In this document: positions 1 to 8,234 of the stretch, one piece after another
Layout of the letters: the number at the start of each line of letters is the position of its first letter
How positions within the stretch are numbered: the first letter of the stretch is position 1
Origin: Phoronis ovalis
Taxonomy: Eukaryota > Phoronida > Phoronidae
Length of the DNA: 13,351 nt
Assembly: GCA_028565635.1 (NCBI GenBank)
Contig: JAOXYB010038740.1
Coordinates: 1 to 13,351 of the forward strand
Direction: 5' to 3'
Notes under the pieces: model-generated
The model's database searches: none
Told to the model about the DNA's origin: nothing
Seen by the model: the letters and a program-made list of their open reading frames with translations, nothing else
Position numbers and translations under genes: made by a program

Positions 1-1500
1 AACGTTTATCACATTGCACGGACCAAAATAAAATTCAATGATTCCCACAGCACGAAAATAAAATATCCCTTGCACACCTATAGGAAAATAAGTTTGCCCC
101 TGCTCTATATATCTACCTGAACAGTCTGATGACCCCTATCCCTATAAATACATAAACTAGTGCTTGTGTGTATATATTTATGTATACGGAATTCAGGATT
201 CTGTGTTTCCCCAGCCCTGACAGACTAAGCTGATGACGTTAGAAAACCTGAGTAGCTGTCACAAACTAGTATTTAGTACCTTATCCGGTGGGAGCACAAC
301 TCGGAAACCTACTATAACTTTCCAGTTATATTTACCATAGAATAAAATAATGCTCCCCACACCTAACAATGGACTCAACCACAGGAATAAACATAGAATT
401 TGGGCCATTCAGGGTCATACATAACATGCTTTTAGTATTTGCATCGAAATCTTCAGTATAGCTGTTATTGCTGACTGTTGGATTGGAATTAATTCATTTG
501 GAAATCTGCATTTTAACTTTTAATTATATAACAAAGTATTTTTACCAGCAACCGACTCTCCCTAAAATATTTTGACGCAATTCCAGATTCCAAATTCTAT
601 GTTTTACATACGGCCCTTGCGCAGAGGCAAAATTGTTGTCCCACACTTATTTTTAAAAAAAAATTAATTGGACGGATACTTAGATTGAAGAAATACTAGC
701 TGATGAAACAAACAGATCGCTTTGAAACTGAGTCCTCTTATATAAACACTTCTTCAAATATGGATATTATTTAGTTTAATGTCAATAACATTTAAAAATG
801 TTTATGGAGAACATTTTTTGAATGGTTCAAATAATCTCAACAAGGAAGCTAAAAAAACATTTTTAGCATAAAACTCAGGCATATGAATGACGAAATAGTT
901 ACCTCTTTAATCAGCGGCAGTTTACCTTAAGTTACTTATTCTATCACAAAACTATAAATTAGATCTAGATCAAAGGATATTAACAATATCGTATATTGTA
1001 TAATTGAACTTACAGTAGAATCGGATTAGAAAACACAAAAAAGTAGTACAACGTCATTTACGTTGGCGAAAAATCGGGAAAAGATTTGAAGTTTATCTTT
1101 TGCAAAAATTTAACACAGAAATTAAGTGGTGTTGTTGCTTGCAAATACAGTCGAATTTAAACACATTTGTAATTGTGCAGAATGGTACTTGCGCTTTACT
1201 GCTAATTTTGTGGACTTTGCAATTTTCAATAAAAATCATGTTTTTATCAGTGTCTTGTGTGCCTACCTGCTGCATCAATACATTCCATGCACCAGTTTCT
1301 CGCATTGGATACCAAGTGGTTTGTTGTTTGTGCAGGGCTATTGTCCACCATTTCCATTCATGACTGGCTATACCTATGGCGATTTTTCAAGTCTGTCAGC
1401 GGGTTTGTTTACATATCTTAGCTAGACTGCACGCCATATCGATACAGTCCTTTGAGAAGTTATAAAACATGCATGCATTCCTGGTTTGTTGCGGTCCCAG
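1..1500. other. No gene recognised
   Basis: AT-rich sequence with only short open frames. The overlapping frames at 1093-1425 on both strands have no recognisable domain. Short A-rich direct repeats (AAAATAAAAT at about 24 and 54) are the only structure seen at the left edge. Confidence 0.6.
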
Positions 1501-1507
1501 GGTTGCG

Positions 1508-1522
1508 GCTCAGTTGGTAAGC
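1508..1522 (+). repeat. tRNA D-arm-like relic, possible SINE head
   Basis: GCTCAGTTGGTAAGC has the form of a tRNA D-stem and loop with the polymerase III A-box, one base short of a normal arm. No B-box or anticodon arm follows, so it is not a tRNA gene. A decayed SINE is the likely source. Confidence 0.25.
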
Positions 1523-2163
1523 TGGGTAACGACTTATAGAGATATCTAAATTACCCCTATAATCAGTTTTCTTGGTCGTCAAAACCTTTGAAGGATTTCA
1601 ACAGTTCCCATTTGTTGAAAGTTTGACCAATCGGCTAATTATTACAATCTTGTTAATCTCTAGTTGTTGAACAATATGGTGTCAGATTAAACCACATCAA
1701 CTGCTAGAAATTTCTTTAAATTTGACAAATGTCTACGTATTTGACTCATTGTTTTAATACGGTTTATTTCATTAACAAATTGCTAACCATTCAGAATTCA
1801 GTCCGTACCACTCGTTTACAAAGTGGCTCAAGAAAGAGATTGCTGAAATTGTCATTTTTTAAAATCATACCCGCAGTGACAAACCTGTATTTCAAAAGCA
1901 GTTATGCTCACCAGGTGTGCTTTTTGTACCTGTTTTAGATAGGGCATTGGTTACTGAATATTATTAACAAAAATATAAATTTTATTTTAAGCCATTTTAA
2001 AAATAAATATTTACCAAAAAATTCAGAGTTGCTTAACCTTTTGTGCGTAGTATATATGGTGCCTTAGCGGTGTTGTGGTTGTTTGCAGTGTATAAAATGT
2101 TATTCATTGTAAAATGATACGCATTTTTGTAGCTTGTTCAACATGTTGTCATAATACAACAGT
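1523..2163. other. No gene recognised
   Basis: AT-rich sequence. The 69-codon plus-strand frame at 1729 has no domain features and reads as chance. Confidence 0.55.
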
Positions 2164-2238
2164 TTACAGGGTGTAATTCCATAGCGAATCACTACAACAA
2201 ACGGTAGCAGCCAGTGCAGCCATAGTAGCCACCCACAT
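2164..2238 (-). CDS. Candidate first exon of a secreted peptide (weak)
   Basis: On the minus strand the ATG at 2238 reads MWVATMAALAATVCCSDSLW and then NYTL before TAA at 2164. The first 15 residues look like a good secretion signal (small, hydrophobic, ending in Ala/Cys/Ser). A GTAAAC donor at 2167 could remove the stop, leaving phase 2. I found no following exon downstream on this strand. Chance cannot be excluded. Confidence 0.18.
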   Translation of the reverse strand: MWVATMAALAATVCCSDSLWNYTL

Positions 2239-2466
2239 GACAACTTGAAAGCACATTTGAAAAATTAAATGAATGTATATTATTTTTAAACTTACTTTAA
2301 CTTATTTTTAGGGTTCTCCTATAAGGGAGCAAGCCTATTGGTTTTGTACTTTTTCTTTCTTCTTTTTCGTCTTCCAATTTCAAGCAAGCAATAACTCGAA
2401 GACAGTTACAGCTACGGACACTGTACTTCAGGTGTGGCATTCCCAGAGTAGGCCATTGTTGATCTT

Positions 2467-2989
2467 GAGGTCAAAAGGTCATTTAAAGGTCAAATTTCTA
2501 AAATTGTTCAGAATGTTCAAAAATGATGGTATCGAGTTACAACAAAGTAATTTTGATGATTTTCGAGAATATTTCGGTACTAAAAGGGTATCCCTTCATT
2601 TTTTAGTAGCTCTAAATGCTCCAAAATGATTGTATTGGGTTATAAAAAGTTCGTTTTGATGACCTTTGAGCATATTTAGGTATTAAAGGGTGAATTATTT
2701 TTAAAGAATCTTCAATAAATTTACGAAAGAAACATGCTGCAAGTCGTAACGTGTAGTTCAACGTGGTTGTAATTTGACTCAGAGTCAGAGTCGGAACAGT
2801 TAAGCCTGAGGTCAAAAGTTCATCTAGACGTCAAAAGTTCAAAATCACAAAATAGCATAAAATTATCAGACAGCAGCTTTAGTTTAAGCATCAATAGGTC
2901 ATCAAGAGGGCAAGGGGTAATTTTGAAGTCAAAGTCCCAAAGCAATGAATGGAATATTTGCTGAATTCAAAAAGGATGTTGAAAGGTCA
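2467..2989. repeat. Repeat block with AGGTCA half-sites and paired 19-bp units
   Basis: Two homologous 38-base stretches (2467-2504 and 2808-2845) are each made of two 19-base units beginning GAGGTCAAAAG or close variants. AGGTCA occurs at 2468, 2476, 2487, 2809, 2896 and 2984, and its complement at 2660. The block starts near 2370 and is likely an old interspersed repeat. The half-sites also match nuclear-receptor DNA sites. Confidence 0.6.
2518..2707. repeat. Diverged two-copy tandem repeat, period about 103 bp
   Basis: ATGATGGTATCGAGTTA at 2523 recurs as ATGATTGTATTGGGTTA at 2626. The following 70 bases also align, including TTTTGATGA, GAG-ATATTT-GGTA and TAAA-GGGT. The open frames over this block are probably chance frames in a repeat. 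Confidence 0.7.
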
Positions 2990-3723
2990 TATAACGTTAA
3001 CAAAAGCCAATACCAGCAACCCTACCTTTGTGAAAAGGTTATCTAGTCTAAATTTACTTGCGGCTAACTAAAACGGAATTAAAAATTACCGATTGTTTGT
3101 GGGTCAATCTGCTAGAGCGTGACAGTTAAAAACATAAACATAATTTCGTTATGTTGTCTCCCGTCAGCATTAAATAGGAAATAAAAGATATTATTTGCGT
3201 TTTCTCGTGTTAGTTTAACGATTTGCAATCTGTGTAGCCTGTATAGTATTATAGCTAAGATATTTCCAGTTTATTAGGTCCAATAGTGAATCAAAATGCC
3301 AATTGGAAATCCAATAAGATACTTGCCAAGACCCGGCTAGGGACCCCAAAATTATACCAAAACTCTAATTAATTTAAAGTGATAAAGTAAAATTTTATTA
3401 ATTCTGTAATATTTCTGATAGTAAAGCGAACAGTAATTTTATCTTGTAATGTAGACCACAATTGGAGTAATTCCGCGGCGAAATAGTTTTACAGAATTCA
3501 AAGGGCATCTGCTGTCGGTATAATATAACAAATGCGCAAAATTTAATTAGATAATGAAATTATAAATATCAGAAAGCGATTGCACGTATAGCTCCAATAC
3601 TGTACATACAACTCCAATAACGTTGCCATAGCTTTTCAATATCTTAACTCAATTACATATAATGATTTTTTATTAGCACAGCACTTTATTATTATTTTAT
3701 TACATTTTAAACATTGCTACAAA
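2990..3723. other. No gene recognised
   Basis: AT-rich intergenic-type sequence. No open frame, repeat or RNA gene could be supported. Confidence 0.55.
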
Positions 3724-3801
3724 ATGGCCGTGAGTGAGATAAGTCACCCCATAAAAGTTGATCGTGCTTGCCTGACAGTGAGGAAATATATCACCAGATA
3801 A
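3724..3801 (+). pseudogene. Possible relic of a paired-type helix-turn-helix (transposase-like)
   Basis: A 25-codon frame with an ideal start context (AAAATGG) reads MAVSEISHPIKVDRACLTVR then KYITR and TAA. The pattern SEIS, about five residues, a V-D/S-R-x-x-V turn and KYI-T-R resembles the second helix-turn-helix of paired-like and Tc1-type transposase DNA-binding domains. In the next frame the sequence continues as DNYAGT, which would extend the helix-turn linker after a frameshift. It is too short to be certain and is probably a fragment of a dead DNA transposon. Confidence 0.25.
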
Positions 3802-3888
3802 CTATGCCGGAACCCATCAAAATTCAAATATTAATGCTGTTTTTTGTTTCTTTATTAATAGCTACATGTGCTAACATTTTAATATATG

Positions 3889-3932
3889 ACCTAAAAATGT
3901 CGCTAACATAACCTAAAAAATGTCACTATCAA
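3889..3932. repeat. Two-copy 22-bp direct repeat
   Basis: ACCTAAAAATGTCGCTAACA (3889) is followed directly by ACCTAAAAAATGTCACTATC (3911). No function is evident. Confidence 0.7.
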
Positions 3933-4856
3933 AAACTAAATTGCAACATTCATTCTTGTAGATTGGATTATTTGATTTAATTATGTAAATCAATTTGTGT
4001 GGCTACTTAATCTTTGATAATGAAAAAGGATGTAAGAGCTCGATCGGCTAAAACAAAACGTGTTCGTATGATGATGATTATTTAACATTTCTGGTGCTTA
4101 ACGCACGTGGATCGAGTCATTAAAATAAGAAAATAACGTAAATGTACTACTATAAAGAATCATTTACGGAAAAGTAGTTACATGTTTGAAATGATGTCTG
4201 TTATTATATTATTTTTGAAAGGAGCTATAAACCTAGTTATTATATAACTTGATATTTCAAAATGTATGAAGATTTAAACTGTTCAGCGAATGGTAATCAG
4301 CAGCGCAATTTTGTTGTGATTATTGAACATTATGTACCATTGAGGAATTGAGTAACAAAAAATGGTTGGATAAAGAGCTAGGCCAGTGACCTGTGAGGGT
4401 AAATTAAAATATGTTGTGATAACAAAGCTTGAAAATACATGATACATGCATATCCGCCTACACCTCATCTATTTTTCTCTTATATTACTGTTGGAACACC
4501 AGCTGACTGATCCTCATATTCATTACAAACTGTGAACCCCTGTGTTCTTCTTTCCTAAGTTGGCACCAAAAACAAGTTGTGCCACGTCTGATATAAATTT
4601 ATTAAATTTTAAATGATGTGAAATCAAAGCTGGGACTACGTTTACAAGCAGAGTTGTTCGACACTTCTCGATGGTCATTAGTCGCATTAATTAAAAGTAA
4701 ATATTTTTTCATCGTTCGATGATAATCTACAGCTATATACTGAAATGGGCGTGTTCACTCTCGCTGATAAAATTCATACCGTTAGTTTCGATAGGGGTTT
4801 CGGTGAAGGGTGACGCTTTAGCTTTTGATATAATGAACATGTTTAATGCACTGCAT
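3933..4856. other. No gene recognised
   Basis: Only short chance frames on either strand (for example 4283-4468 minus). The plus frame from 4719 runs into the foldback at 4857 and has no family features. Confidence 0.5.
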
Positions 4857-4929
4857 ACCTATGGTATCCGAACAAGCACATTGATGTTACTTAGCTACCA
4901 GTAACATCAACTACATTACTGTCATAGGT
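4857..4929. other. Foldback sequence (11-bp perfect hairpin with outer pairing)
   Basis: TTGATGTTACT (4881-4891) is exactly complementary to 4900-4910, with an 8-base loop. Further out ACCTATG (4857-4863) pairs with CATAGGT (4923-4929). The region between the two stems is unpaired and uneven (17 versus 12 bases). A small palindrome, ATACC-TAT-GGTAT, overlaps the outer left arm. Confidence 0.5.
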
Positions 4930-5052
4930 TCGGTTAAAGAAAGGTATTTATTTTTAAAAAACTTGGTAGTATATTTAAAATACATTTTTCTTTAAACAGC
5001 GATCATTGGTATAAATTCTTTCATGCAACGTATACGTAAATAGTAGGACTAA

Positions 5053-5229
5053 CGAGGTAATATATTTATCAGCTACAGTCCTAGCAGTGGTTCCGGCTAC
5101 ATTGGACGTAGTTACGACAAAGATAAGGCGTTCATGCTCTCTTTTCCTTCTACTCGTCTGAATGTTGCGACACCTTGTGGTTATCTTTCTTTATCTGTGG
5201 GAAAAGTCAGTTGCTATTCCACACCTTAG
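5053..5229 (+). other. Possible coding remnant or exon upstream of the Kazal gene (unrecognised)
   Basis: An open frame of about 58 codons has no ATG at its start. It follows a possible acceptor (TTTATCAG, 5072) and reads YSPSSGSGYIGRSYDKDKAF then MLSFPSTRLNVATPCGYLSL before TAG at 5227. Its composition is protein-like. The G-x-x-F-x-L-S-F-P pattern faintly recalls the N-terminal domain of IgGFc-binding-like proteins. No partner exon was found. Confidence 0.18.
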
Positions 5230-5271
5230 TCCACATGCACAATTAACTTCTGGAACAAAATATTTCTACGG

Positions 5272-5310
5272 TAAAATATTTACAGCAAGGCATTCTTTTT
5301 CTCTTCATTC
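5272..5310 (+). promoter_or_regulatory. Possible core promoter of the Kazal gene
   Basis: A TATA-like TAAAATATTTA at 5272-5282 lies about 30 bases before TCATTC at 5305-5310, which fits an initiator with A at 5307. This would give a 22-base leader before the ATG at 5329. AT-rich sequence makes chance matches common, so the call is tentative. Confidence 0.25.
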
Positions 5311-5328
5311 TACGCTATTAAGTTCGTC

Positions 5329-5374
5329 ATGGTCAGGAACACGTACATTTGCCTCCTGTTACTGAGTTCCATAT
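5329..5374 (+). CDS. Kazal gene exon 1: signal peptide
   Basis: The ATG at 5329 opens a 46-nt coding piece for a short basic start followed by a Leu-rich core and small residues, typical of a secretion signal. It ends at 5374 in phase 1 before a consensus GTAAGT donor. The T left over joins CA from exon 2 to make Ser16. An alternative frame across this region is a shadow without domain content. Confidence 0.85.
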
Positions 5375-7403
5375 GTAAGTACTGATATAGACGGGCAGTG
5401 TTTTATGTCGTATCTTATAATCAACATCTAACAGTCAGTTTTATTTAGTAACTATTATGTTCAACATCAAAGAAAAATCGTCCAGTTTATATCCACACCA
5501 AATACCTGTCTAGGAGTTCCAGAGTGTGTATGTACAAATATTGTCATGATACCCGTGTGTATGCATGCGACGCATTATTTCAGTTTTTTTAAATTAAGAC
5601 ACCAGATAAATTTGGTCATTCTCATAAGACTGCTATGACCATCAGTGAAGTGCGAACTTTTCGTAGTTTTGTTATTACGTCATTTTATTTTATAATTGCA
5701 TGTAGTAGCTACTTGGATATTTTTTTATGTCTGAAAGATTACGATTAAGATAAAGTTGTCTTTCACAGGCTTATGATTGATTCTTTATTTTACATACATG
5801 TATATATTTTAGCATTGTACGAGGCTTGCCCACTTTACTACCTACCCATGTGTGGAAGCGATGGCCGGACATACGCCAACGACTGCTTTTTCAACATTGC
5901 AGTTAGCAAGGCACAGGAGGGCGGTATGTACCAGGATATTTTGATATCCAACTTCCTTTCAAAACTACAAGCAGAATTCGTATTCAAACCTGGGTCTTAG
6001 ATACGAGGAAATATTGCAGCAACAACATGCCACCTATAAACATTTTTCACGGCTGCCTAACATCCAACGCCTATCACCCGCAATTATACTATATAGAGAC
6101 CAATTCGTTGACTACTGTACTCTCCATAAAATGGTTGAGCATGAACAAGTTACGTGTGACAATCACACGTACAGCCGTTTTTTAAGTTAGCTTGAACTAC
6201 TTGTGGATTACTAGTATGTTCCTTGCCGATATAGAAAGGCATAACTTTACATGCTTTTGTCTTAAAGTGTATACAGTAATGACCACTGATGTATTACATA
6301 CACACATATGTACAATATCATCAACATTCAAATTTTCCACATTGCTCTTCGTTTTCCAAATGTATCGTGTGTTGACATGGAAAAGTATTTTATCTATGAA
6401 CGCATGGTTCCGCTACACGCTGCATATAAACCGGCAGTGCTTTACGCACCATGGTTTTTTTTTGTTCTAATTTTCTCTTTTCTACATACGTGATGTTCTG
6501 CTTCAATTAAAACCGGATGAATCTACCCATTTTTTTGTACTTGGTAATTATGAACTGCACAAAGAGTGGAGCAAACGATCTATAGTAATCCCACTCTCCT
6601 GTGTCATCATTATTTTTAACGTTTTAGTGGAAAAAGGCTCGGATTGAAGCGTTTTTATCAGCGTGAGTGGTATAGTATTATAGTAACTTAACAGGATTCC
6701 AAAATTCATAATTTTAGAATGAGTCGAGTTTTTTAAGGAAAGTTCTTGTTTAGCAAATCACCATTGTATAATTCTCAATTGGTGATAATAACCACTTGAA
6801 ATCGCTCCACATTGAACAGTACAATTGGATCACACTACTCATTTGAATGTAACCTTTAATTTTCTCCTTAAGTATTTTAATACTAGAAAGTCTAGTTAAA
6901 ACTAAAAACGGTGATAATTACGACCGCCTTTGAACTCATCCTTTCATGTATTTACTATATGCATAATTATTGAATTTGTGTGACGCAATGATACAGGCAG
7001 GGATATTTGGTTTTCTTACTTACGACTAGTACTGACACCTGCTGAGGTTAAATCATAATCGGCTACAAGTAATTTATAATCTGGATTTGCAAAACAGGAA
7101 AAGCAAGAAATTCAAAATTCTGAAATTTGAAAGCCTGTTAGGTAATATGTCACTCACGCTGATAAAAAGTGTCGTCATTTTTTCCTTAAGACGTTGGAAA
7201 TAACATATAACCGGATATAAACTTCAGGTTGAAACGTGAGAGTGGGACATACTTTATTACTAGTGCCAGTTAGTTTGAAGGCTTGAAAGAGAATAGTACA
7301 TATTTGCAAGTTTAGCAAAATATATTACTGCTTTATAGGCGTCCAGTTGATTAAAGTAGCTGACGTAAGATGCGAAGATATGGAGAAACCAATGTCCACC
7401 TGA
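5329..7403 (+). CDS. Secreted single-domain Kazal-type protease inhibitor, three exons, complete
   Basis: Joining 5329-5374, 5813-5923 and 7339-7403 gives 222 nt, or 73 residues plus TGA. All junctions are phase 1 with GT/AG borders, the usual phase for extracellular modules. Residues 1-16 (MVRNTYICLLLLSSIS) form a signal peptide. The mature part is one Kazal domain: C21, seven residues, C29-GSDGRTYAND-C40 with the hallmark Tyr36, then C64 after 23 residues, and a short tail EDMEKPMST. These correspond to canonical Cys 2, 3, 4 and 6. Canonical Cys 1 is absent and Cys 5 is Ser47. In known Kazal domains Cys 1 pairs with Cys 5, so exactly one disulfide is missing, leaving predicted bonds 21-40 and 29-64. 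The residue at the usual P1 position is Leu23, which suggests chymotrypsin-, elastase- or subtilisin-like targets. The protein probably acts outside the cell in defence or in control of digestion. The start ATG has G at -3 and +4. The family call is firm; the target protease is inference. Confidence 0.88.
5813..5923 (+). CDS. Kazal gene exon 2: inhibitory loop and core
   Basis: The exon follows a T-rich stretch ending TTTTAG at 5812 and stops at 5923 before the donor GTATGT. It is 111 nt and symmetrical phase 1-1. It encodes LYEACPLYYLPMC followed by GSDGRTYANDC, the reactive loop and central core of a Kazal domain. Cys-x7-Cys-x6-Tyr-x3-Cys matches the family signature up to the last Cys; the usual fifth Cys is Ser in NIAVSKA. 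Reading through the donor gives only non-Kazal sequence, which supports the splice. Confidence 0.9.
5924..6589 (+). other. Left part of Kazal intron 2
   Basis: Intron sequence between exon 2 and the inverted repeat. It carries overlapping open frames (5945-6187, 81 codons without ATG, and 6192-6470) with no recognised domain. Confidence 0.6.
6590..7246. repeat. Long imperfect inverted repeat inside Kazal intron 2
   Basis: Arms of about 140 bp (6590-6725 and 7105-7246) are inverted copies separated by about 380 bp. The best block is an exact 18-base match, 6652-6669 against the complement of 7151-7168. Flanking blocks also pair: CCCACTCTC at 6590 with GAGAGTGGG at 7238, AACGTTTTAG near 6619 with its counterpart near 7190, and AACAGG with a following AT-rich run at the inner end. 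This looks like a foldback or MITE-type element with long terminal repeats. No open frame for a transposase was recognised between the arms, and I could not find a convincing target-site duplication. Confidence 0.7.
7339..7403 (+). CDS. Kazal gene exon 3: final Cys and stop
   Basis: After the acceptor CTTTATAG at 7338 the frame continues in phase 1 as GVQLIKVADVRC then EDMEKPMST and TGA at 7401. A hydrophobic strand followed by a small turn and Cys is what closes a Kazal domain, and the 23-residue gap from the previous Cys is normal. Several closer AG sites (for example 6000, 6019 and 6231) keep phase but do not give a Kazal-like ending. This join gives intron 2 a length of 1415 bp. Confidence 0.82.
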
Positions 7404-7412
7404 TCCGAATCA

Positions 7413-7418
7413 ATTAAA
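7413..7418 (+). terminator. Candidate polyadenylation signal ATTAAA of the Kazal gene
   Basis: ATTAAA begins ten bases after the stop codon of the Kazal gene. No AATAAA is seen in the next 150 bases. The site would give a very short 3' UTR, and a later unseen signal is possible. Confidence 0.3.
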
Positions 7419-7564
7419 GTCTACTGTACTACCTGTTCAAATATTTCTGTTTCTATTAATTACATGGAAATTATAGTTGTTTGATAATAGAATTTTAAAT
7501 AATTACAAGTATTTACTTTTAATTAATTAATGTTCTGTATCTTAAGAGGTTTTTCATTGTTGTT

Positions 7565-7834
7565 AGGAAGGATTTCCTTTGCCCAAAAATCCGATTTGCC
7601 GCAAAATTTTTAAGTGCAGTGCTCATTCCTAAACAGGAGCATTTCTGTATGACTACTTTCAACTGTCCGAAGGGAGGCACGGTGCTGCCAGCTACCGGAT
7701 ACATTTGACATGGTTTGAGCTATAGAATTGGTGACACTTGGTGGGAAACAGCCAATATGCTATTTATTGGGAAGCATTTGTAATCTATAGTGTCAGGTGT
7801 TAGCAAGTGTGAAGGACAATGGAAGGCAAACTGA
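7565..7834 (+). pseudogene. Decayed coding relic with von Willebrand C-like spacing
   Basis: Two plus-strand frames carry protein-like sequence broken by stops. The first reads GFPLPKNPICRKIFKCSAHS before a stop. The second starts at 7634 (EHFCMTTFNCPKGGTVLPAT), has a stop at 7706, continues as HGLSYRIGDTWWETANM, has another stop at 7781, and ends SKCEGQWKAN at 7834. The Y-x2-GDTW motif is common in von Willebrand C modules. The positions that would form C-x2-C-x-C and V-x-C-x3-C are here Leu, Gly, His, Gly and Cys, at matching spacing. I infer a broken extracellular-domain exon. A sushi domain is an alternative. It lies about 160 bp downstream of the Kazal stop on the same strand; the minus-strand open frame here is a shadow. 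Confidence 0.3.
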
Positions 7835-8087
7835 TTTTTTATGTTATCTGTAAAAACTGTAATAAGATTCCTACTGAAGCACTTCACACAATTTATAATA
7901 TAAAGTAGTTTAATTGCATTTATTACCCACTGTGTTAAAAGACGTTTATCTCGATTTTGTGACTTCACAAAATTAAAGTAAAATACACGTAAATTATTGA
8001 TCGCCTAGTGTCCTTCACCTTTCACCTTGTTAAATCTGATGAATGCTTCCATCGCTGATAATAATTATAAATAAGTATATAATTGCT
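7835..8087. other. Short intergenic spacer
   Basis: AT-rich sequence between the decayed relic and the predicted receptor promoter. The minus-strand open frame 7720-7968 is a shadow of the relic and has no features. Confidence 0.5.
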
Positions 8088-8121
8088 TATATATAAGCTC
8101 TTAGTATATCAACTGGTCAGT
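8088..8121 (+). promoter_or_regulatory. Probable TATA/initiator core promoter of the Cys-loop receptor gene
   Basis: TATATATAAG at 8088-8097 sits in the perfect 14-base palindrome 8085-8098. The initiator-like TCAGT at 8117-8121 places the start A at 8119, about 29 bases from the TATA box, which is the standard distance. A consensus splice donor follows at 8235. Spacing and context support a promoter, but no transcript evidence is available. Confidence 0.4.
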
Positions 8122-8234
8122 AAATTACAGAAACATCTGCTGTACCAGTGAAAAAAGACAATACGGTTAAAAGATCCGATAATTCTGTTGCATTCTGAGA
8201 TGGGGATGTTGTACCAGTACACTTTAAGAACAAG
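8119..8234 (+). other. Probable 5' exon of the Cys-loop receptor gene
   Basis: This segment runs from the predicted start site to a strong donor AAG|GTAAGT at 8234/8235. The next plausible acceptor is ACCAG at 9592, giving a 1358-bp intron. The exon has an ATG at 8200 (MGMLYQYTLRT). It joins in frame with the next exon, so it may extend the protein by 14 residues instead of being purely untranslated. The downstream ATG at 9597 has a better context, so I favour it. Confidence 0.35.

Noticed and set aside
1093-1425. Overlapping open frames on both strands of 70 to 99 codons, including a Trp-rich minus-strand reading with a GTAGGC donor.
   Set aside because: No recognisable domain, odd composition, and no acceptor or partner exon in matching phase. 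Probably chance.
1498-1560. tRNA gene.
   Set aside because: Only a D-arm-like stretch is present, with no anticodon arm, T-arm or B-box.
6000-6270. Alternative third exons for the Kazal gene after AG at 6000, 6019 or 6231.
   Set aside because: Phase is kept, and they supply a Cys, but the spacing and sequence do not resemble a Kazal ending. The exon at 7339 does.
7519-7968. Two minus-strand open frames.
   Set aside because: The plus strand here carries the more protein-like broken reading (GDTW motif), so the minus frames look like shadows.
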